From Bacteroidota bacterium (lineage in GTDB: Bacteria > Bacteroidota > JABWAT01): 58,323 nucleotides of DNA. How positions within the stretch are numbered: the first letter of the stretch is position 1; every line of letters begins with the position of its first letter. Shown piece by piece: positions 53,703-58,323 of this stretch. The stretch spans positions 1-58,323 of the forward strand of contig JABWAT010000015.1 of NCBI GenBank assembly GCA_013360915.1. Reading direction: 5' to 3'. The notes below the pieces were generated by a model that saw only the letters and a program-made list of their open reading frames with translations, was not told the DNA's origin and ran no database searches. The position numbers and the translations under genes are program-made.

Positions 53703-55562
53703 ATGCTGGTTTATCGGGAAAATAAATCAACCTTTCAGTCTCATGTTGTTCATGGTGAGATTGAGCAAAAAATTGCCGACGCCATGCTTCAACGTCTCCA
53801 TCGACGGGTTGCACAAAAGGAACTGGATGCATATTGGAATTCACTGACCTTTATGTCCCGGGTTATCGATGATCCGGTGATTCCAGATTCGGCAGGTATT
53901 GCCATTGAACTGCAGATTCCACAAACCAGCAAGCGGATTGATTTCATCATTTCGGGCCAGGATGAGCATAAAAAAGGACATGTGGTTATTGTTGAATTAA
54001 AGCAATGGACTTCTGCTGAATTAACCCCAAAAGATGGTGTTGTTAAAACGGCTCTTGGACGCGGTCTTCATGAAACTGCTCATCCTTCTTATCAGGCTTA
54101 TTCCTATGCATCCCTGCTCAGGGATTTCTCAGAAACCGTTGAACGCGAAGATATTTCACTTCGCCCATGCGCTTACCTGCACAATTATCTGGAAGATGAT
54201 GTCATCCGGCATCCATTTTATCAGGAGTACCTCGATCGGGCTCCTGTTTTCCTAAAAAAAGATCAGTTGAAATTACGTGCCTTTATCAGTCAGTTTATTA
54301 AAACCGGTGATAATGGTGAGATGATGTACCGGATTGATCAGGGAAGAATCCGGCCATCGAAGTTTCTCATCGATGCGCTTTCCGGAATGATGGCGGGACG
54401 AAAGGAATTTGTTTTGCTGGATGAACAGAAGTTGGTTTATGAAACGGCTCTGGATCTTACGACCATGGCACAATCCGGCCCGAAGCAGGTCTTGATAGTA
54501 GAAGGGGGGCCGGGAACCGGAAAATCAGTCATTGCAATTAATCTCCTTAATGCAATTACTAAAAAGGAGTTAATCACCCAATACGTGACCAAAAATGCCG
54601 CTCCCCGGGCTGTCTTTCAGTCCGTTTTAACAAGATCCATGAAAAAGAACCGGTTTTCTGCTTTATTTCAGGGATCGGGTCGGTTTATCGAAGCTCCGAA
54701 AAATGCCTATGACTTGCTGATCGTGGATGAAGCCCATCGGCTGAATGAAAAGTCCGGGTTATATGGGGCAGATGGTGATAACCAAATTAAGGAAATCATC
54801 CATGCGTCCAAAGGTTCGGTGTTTTTTATCGATGAAGATCAGCGGGTCACCTTGAAGGATATCGGGAGTAAGGACGAAATCAGAAAATGGGCAACATTGG
54901 CAGGTGCAGATGTTACAGAATTGGAGTTGGTTTCCCAATTCAGGTGTAATGGCTCGGATGGATATATGGCTTTCCTGGATCACTTGCTGCAGATCAGGGA
55001 AACAGCTAACCAGTCAGTTAGCGGCTTAAATTTTGATTTCCGTGTCCTTGATACACCAAGTGATCTGCGAGACCTGATTTTTGAGAAGAACAAAGAAGCA
55101 AACCGGGCGCGATTGGTTGCGGGGTATTGCTGGGATTGGGTGAGTAAGAACAACCCTCGTCTGGATGATATAGTTTTTCCTGAATTTGGCTTCAGCATGA
55201 AATGGAATTTATCTGTTGATTCCAGTTTATGGATCGTGAAGCATGATTCTGTAAATGAAATTGGTTGTATCCACACCTGTCAGGGACTTGAAGTTGATTA
55301 CGTTGGTGTAATTATTGGTCCGGATTTAATTGTCAGAGATGGGACCGTATTGGTGGATCCGGCTAAGCGTTCAAAAATGGATAAAACATTATTCGGATAT
55401 AAGAAACTGGTGAAAGAACACGGGGAGCTGGCAAAGGAAAAAATCCGATCGATTATTAAAAACACCTACCGTACCTTAATGACTCGGGGAATTAAAGGAT
55501 GTTATGTGTATGCAGTGGATGTCGAAACGAATGAGTATTTGAAAAAACATTTCAGGGCATAG
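53703..55562 (+). CDS. DUF2075 helicase/ATPase with N-terminal nuclease-like domain
   Basis: A 619-residue protein. An N-terminal region (residues 70-110) has RIDFIISG and VVIVELKQW, a D...E-L-K PD-(D/E)XK-like core. From residue 240 it is a DUF2075 P-loop module: Walker A VEGGPGTGKSVIAIN near 268, Walker B LLIVDEAHRL near 340, FFIDEDQRV near 378, and IGCIHTCQGLEVDYVGVIIG near 519 as the late superfamily 1-like motif. DUF2075 genes are common in defence islands. Probably acts on nucleic acid with MazG as partner. Confidence 0.88.
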   Translation: MLVYRENKSTFQSHVVHGEIEQKIADAMLQRLHRRVAQKELDAYWNSLTFMSRVIDDPVIPDSAGIAIELQIPQTSKRIDFIISGQDEHKKGHVVIVELKQWTSAELTPKDGVVKTALGRGLHETAHPSYQAYSYASLLRDFSETVEREDISLRPCAYLHNYLEDDVIRHPFYQEYLDRAPVFLKKDQLKLRAFISQFIKTGDNGEMMYRIDQGRIRPSKFLIDALSGMMAGRKEFVLLDEQKLVYETALDLTTMAQSGPKQVLIVEGGPGTGKSVIAINLLNAITKKELITQYVTKNAAPRAVFQSVLTRSMKKNRFSALFQGSGRFIEAPKNAYDLLIVDEAHRLNEKSGLYGADGDNQIKEIIHASKGSVFFIDEDQRVTLKDIGSKDEIRKWATLAGADVTELELVSQFRCNGSDGYMAFLDHLLQIRETANQSVSGLNFDFRVLDTPSDLRDLIFEKNKEANRARLVAGYCWDWVSKNNPRLDDIVFPEFGFSMKWNLSVDSSLWIVKHDSVNEIGCIHTCQGLEVDYVGVIIGPDLIVRDGTVLVDPAKRSKMDKTLFGYKKLVKEHGELAKEKIRSIIKNTYRTLMTRGIKGCYVYAVDVETNEYLKKHFRA

Positions 55563-55612
55563 CAAAATGGGAAAATCAGAGATTTAACGAAAAGTAGAAA
55601 GGACAAATATTA

Positions 55613-56500
55613 ATGTCATTTTCAATTATTAAGAAGGAACGGTTAAATGGATCGGTTTTTGGTTATAGCCTAATACTGAAAAACAAAAAAGGGGAGTTCG
55701 ATTTTGAACTCGAAAAATATGAAGTTGAGGGTGACCTACTTTTATTGCGAGATGAAATCGAAAAATTTCTTGGATTTGATAGGTTGATTGAAAGGTTTGG
55801 TTGTTCCAAGCAGGATGCTGGAATAATTGTTAAGAAGCATGTCTCTGAGAAAATATGCAAGTTTTGTCGTTTGAAATACATCGATTGCTATGAATGTGTC
55901 TTTCAGTGGAAGGATCCGATAGAAAATCACACATTCAGGAAAATGAAGGAATATGGATTCACTGACATTCAGATAAAAACAGAGTTGAAATCAGTTGTAT
56001 CAGAGATAGAAAAGGTTAAGCAGAATATTCCGGAATGTAAAAATCAAGTAGATGCATTCAAGAAAAGCAATCGGAGTTGTAAGTTTGATGGCAAACTTTG
56101 TTTTGAATGTGTGAAGGTAGTTGAAAGTCCTTTGGAGCGAATTCTCTTGCTGGCGTTGGCAAATGAGGGTATAACTCCTGAATTGCAGAAACAAATTTAT
56201 AGGGATGGATCAGTTCATCCATATCTCAATGAATTAGACAAACGTAAAATTCTAACAAAGCCGGATTTCTTTATAGAAAAAAGGGAGGAAGATAAGTATT
56301 TTAAAACTACTTCAAGCCTTTGCATTTATACAGATGGGTTCACCTATCATGAGCGACGAGAGGAAGATGCAACAAGAGACAGGAACATTGACAGAGATCT
56401 TCAATTACTCGGATTCAAGGTTCTTCGTTTCACAGGTTTAGAAAGACGAGAAAAACTAGGGTTCTGTATTGACAAGATTAAAGCAGCGATAATTTCCTGA
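55613..56500 (+). CDS. Vsr/DUF559-like endonuclease with zinc cysteines
   Basis: A 295-residue protein. The C-terminal 100 residues resemble the Vsr/DUF559 endonuclease group: ESPLERILLLAL near 175, KPDFFIE near 220, LCIYTDGFTYHERREEDATR near 237-256 and LQLLGFKVLRFTGLE near 265-279. A cysteine cluster (CKFC...CYEC, residues 81-100, and CKFDGKLCFEC near 155) likely binds zinc. It is more A/T-rich than the gene before it, suggesting separate acquisition. Start behind an AGAAAGGAC site. Confidence 0.78.
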   Translation: MSFSIIKKERLNGSVFGYSLILKNKKGEFDFELEKYEVEGDLLLLRDEIEKFLGFDRLIERFGCSKQDAGIIVKKHVSEKICKFCRLKYIDCYECVFQWKDPIENHTFRKMKEYGFTDIQIKTELKSVVSEIEKVKQNIPECKNQVDAFKKSNRSCKFDGKLCFECVKVVESPLERILLLALANEGITPELQKQIYRDGSVHPYLNELDKRKILTKPDFFIEKREEDKYFKTTSSLCIYTDGFTYHERREEDATRDRNIDRDLQLLGFKVLRFTGLERREKLGFCIDKIKAAIIS

Positions 56501-56582
56501 TAAGTAAAAACTTGGCAGAAAACATTTTAACTATGTATCATTTAAAAAGAATCTGAATTAAATCATCCAAAGTAATTAGAAA

Positions 56583-57278
56583 ATGAAACTCCAATACCTC
56601 GGTGATACCCACGATTTTCTGAAGTATTACATTCTTCGGCAATTATCTGCGGTTACCCGCCAGATTGGTGTGATCTGGATGCTGACGCCGGATGATGGAA
56701 GTACGGATGGGAGAACAAAACATCATATAAACAAACCAGAGAAGTTTCAGTCACTTGATCCGGAACTGTATGACAAGCTTATTGACATCAATAAAGGGAG
56801 AGAACACCTTAAAATCGGTTATCTGGATGCCATTGGTTTGATTCCCAACGCCCGCTATTTTGATAAACTGGTTCCAATGCCAGCAGATGGAAGCCGGGAA
56901 GCATATTGGCAGCAAGCACAATCAGTGATAAACGGTTCGGGTCTCATTTTCCTGGATCCAGATAACGGAATGGAGATTCCTTCCACATCAAAAAACAGTA
57001 TCAGGTCAGTCCGGTATGTGTATTTCGATGAAATTACCCGGTTGCTTGATCAGGCACCGGTTTTAATTTATCAGCATTTCCCACGGGTGAAAAGGGATGT
57101 TTACATTCCAAACCGAATCAACCAGTTAAAAATGATTTGTGGTGCCACCAGCGTGCGGGTTATTCAAACGGGGCAGGTCGGATTTTTTCTGGTTGATCGA
57201 AAAAAATCCGAACACCTGAATCTGGCATTCACTCAATTGGGAAAATCTCTGGAAAAACTGAATGTAAAAGTCTGGTAA
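56583..57278 (+). CDS. Conserved hypothetical protein (LDPDNG motif)
   Basis: A 231-residue protein. GDTHDFLKYYILRQL at residues 7-21 and GLIFLDPDNGMEI near 120-132 are striking and look conserved, suggesting a Rossmann-like catalytic or nucleotide-binding core; LIYQHFPR and VGFFLVD are later strands. I recall such proteins as uncharacterised. It precedes a zinc-ribbon gene by 4 nt. Confidence 0.65.
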   Translation: MKLQYLGDTHDFLKYYILRQLSAVTRQIGVIWMLTPDDGSTDGRTKHHINKPEKFQSLDPELYDKLIDINKGREHLKIGYLDAIGLIPNARYFDKLVPMPADGSREAYWQQAQSVINGSGLIFLDPDNGMEIPSTSKNSIRSVRYVYFDEITRLLDQAPVLIYQHFPRVKRDVYIPNRINQLKMICGATSVRVIQTGQVGFFLVDRKKSEHLNLAFTQLGKSLEKLNVKVW

Positions 57279-57282
57279 CCCC

Positions 57283-57507
57283 ATGAAACGCAAATCCAAA
57301 AAACCAACCGTCTGCCCGCAATGCGGTTCTGATAAAGTGGCCCGATTTCAATATGGAATGCCGATAAGTAATCCAGAGGTATGGAAAAAGGCCGAGGCTG
57401 GTGAGATTGTCATGGGCGGGTGTTGTATTTCACCTGACTCACCCCAATGGCGGTGCAATACCTGCAGGCATGAGTGGGGTAGGACGGATTTTTGGTCGGA
57501 AGGATGA
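57283..57507 (+). CDS. Small zinc-ribbon protein
   Basis: A 74-residue protein with CPQCGSDKVARFQYGMP at residues 11-27, GGCCIS near 45-50 and WRCNTCRHEW near 56-65. This is a widespread small zinc-ribbon family of unknown role. Confidence 0.8.
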   Translation: MKRKSKKPTVCPQCGSDKVARFQYGMPISNPEVWKKAEAGEIVMGGCCISPDSPQWRCNTCRHEWGRTDFWSEG

Positions 57508-57519
57508 GGGAATGTGTCC

Positions 57520-57787
57520 GGTGCCTGCCCCTCGGCTTTGCTCGGGGACCGCTCGAAGGCACCGGATTAGAAGGCATTTCCTTCCGGACCCTTCGAGAAC
57601 CTCAGGGTCCGGGTTTTTCCGGTGCCTGCCCCTCGGCTTCGTTCGGGGACCGCTCGAAGGCACCGGAACAAAAGGCACCTGAACAGAAAGCATCACCTAC
57701 CGGACGTTTCGAGAACCTCAACGTCCGGTTTATGCAAGACCCTCAGGGTCCGGGTTTTTTCCGGTGGCTGAGGTTCTCGAAGCCACC
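57520..57787. repeat. Cluster of palindromic repeats
   Basis: Five palindromes: long forms at 57520-57563 and 57621-57664 (GGTGCCT/AGGCACC ends, with an inner CCCCTCGGC...GGGG hairpin); short 25-bp forms at 57586-57610 (GGACCCT/AGGGTCC), 57702-57726 (GGACGTT/AACGTCC) and 57763-57787 (GGTGGCT/AGCCACC). The short forms share the 11-nt core TCGAGAACCTC or its complement, while the stems change in matched pairs. A collapsed GACCCTCAGGGTC copy lies near 57739. Confidence 0.85.
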
Positions 57788-57851
57788 GGAACAGAAGCCA
57801 TCGTACATCGAAAATCCGTATCTTTATATAACTCCTGATCCCGGGAAAAAC

Positions 57852-58154
57852 ATGACTGGATATGTGTACATTTTACGATGTTCCGATGGTACGTATTACA
57901 CCGGTAGTACGACCGATTTATGTCTTCGACTGCAGCAACATCAGTCTGGTGAGGGGGCCAATCATACAAAAAAGCGGCTTCCTGTTGAATTGATTTATGT
58001 TGAAGAATTTCCGCGAATTGATGAGGCGTTTTTTCGTGAAAAACAAATTCAGGGCTGGGCTCGTTGTAAGAAGGAAGCGTTGATTCATTCGGAATGTAAT
58101 TTGTTACCGGGGTTGGCAATTGCATATAGGGATCGCAATAAAACCGGTGCCTGA
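57852..58154 (+). CDS. GIY-YIG nuclease-like protein (UPF0213 type)
   Basis: A 100-residue single-domain GIY-YIG protein. GYVYILRCSDGTYYTGST at residues 3-20 holds the GIY-YIG-type strands, RLQQHQSGEG the following helix, and EAFFREKQIQGW near 57-68 the catalytic-Glu region. The start at 57852 is preferred over an upstream frame through the repeats. The last three codons and the stop are part of a palindromic repeat beginning at 58147. Confidence 0.88.
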   Translation: MTGYVYILRCSDGTYYTGSTTDLCLRLQQHQSGEGANHTKKRLPVELIYVEEFPRIDEAFFREKQIQGWARCKKEALIHSECNLLPGLAIAYRDRNKTGA

Positions 58155-58323
58155 GGTTCTCGAAGGCACCGGACGTTTCGAGAACCTCAACGTCCGGTTT
58201 CACTACCCGGTGGCTGCCCCTCGACTTTGCTCGGGGACCGCTCGAAAGCACCGTACGTACAAGTTTTTTCTACCGGACCCTTCGAGAACCTCAGGGTCCG
58301 GGTTTTTCCGGTGGCTGAGGTTC
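58147..58323. repeat. Cluster of palindromic repeats running off the window
   Basis: Short forms at 58147-58171 (GGTGCCT stem), 58172-58196 (GGACGTT stem) and 58275-58299 (GGACCCT stem), a long form at 58210-58253, and the first half of another at 58310. No gene seen after 58154. Confidence 0.85.

Noticed and set aside
57492-57851. Long N-terminal extension of the GIY-YIG gene
   Set aside because: The extension is translated palindromic repeat; the domain begins at 57852.

Overview
The window is a chromosomal defence and accessory island from a bacterium of moderate G+C. I cannot place it securely. Gene content (RT-Cas1 type III system, CpXC, DUF2779 and WYL proteins, intergenic palindromes) would fit the wider Bacteroidota/Ignavibacteria/Cloacimonadota neighbourhood, but this is a weak inference. 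There are no rRNA or tRNA genes and no phage structural genes.

Layout. (1) 1-9.6 kb: fluoride exporter genes with a YheT-like hydrolase, a WYL regulator divergent from a DUF2779 nuclease, and other nuclease-like, CpXC and DUF1232 genes. (2) 9.7-11.1 kb: an IS1595-type element with an 8-bp target duplication has cut off the end of a nuclease-like gene; its own transposase carries an in-frame stop. (3) 11.1-19.4 kb: hydrolases, small membrane/coiled-coil proteins, an M20/M42-like peptidase, a SLOG-like protein and an AAA ATPase with two unknown partners; two genes here share an inverted-repeat motif just upstream. (4) 19.4-27.5 kb: a B12/radical-SAM protein, a CARF-adenosine deaminase (Cad1-type), a tandem cluster of very small genes on the minus strand, and a CARF plus PD-(D/E)XK nuclease (Card1/Can2-type). 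(5) 27.75-43.6 kb: CRISPR array 1, its leader, cas2, an RT-Cas1 fusion, cas6, a small csx-like gene, csm5-csm4-csm3-csm2-csm1(cas10), a second cas6, two zinc-finger genes (one with a nuclease domain), an unknown gene and an ADP-ribosylglycohydrolase, all on the minus strand and mostly overlapping or closely spaced. (6) 44.7-48.65 kb: a second long CRISPR array with its own cas1-cas2 but no interference genes beside it. (7) 48.9-56.5 kb: a translationally coupled four-gene operon (MazF/PemK-like protein, sigma-region-2-like protein, glycine-zipper protein, Lon-type Ser-Lys protease) followed by a nuclease-like gene, MazG, DUF2075 and a Vsr/DUF559-like nuclease. (8) 56.6 kb-end: small genes among dense palindromic repeats.

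How the parts may work together. Cas10 keeps its HD and GGDD motifs, so it should make cyclic oligoadenylates. Two CARF effectors in the window could answer them: Cad1-type (ATP to ITP) and Card1-type (nucleic-acid cleavage). The Lon-type operon 15 kb away resembles the CalpL/CalpT/CalpS logic (protease, MazF-like partner, sigma factor), though no clear SAVED domain is visible. Both arrays use different repeats but end in the same 8-nt crRNA tag, so the one Csm complex may use both.

The most novel-looking parts are the micropeptide cluster at 23.4-26.0 kb (repeated pairs of a 25-29-residue Ala/Val-rich peptide and a roughly 30-residue Ile/Pro-rich peptide, each pair behind a conserved upstream block) and the MazF/sigma/glycine-zipper/Lon operon.
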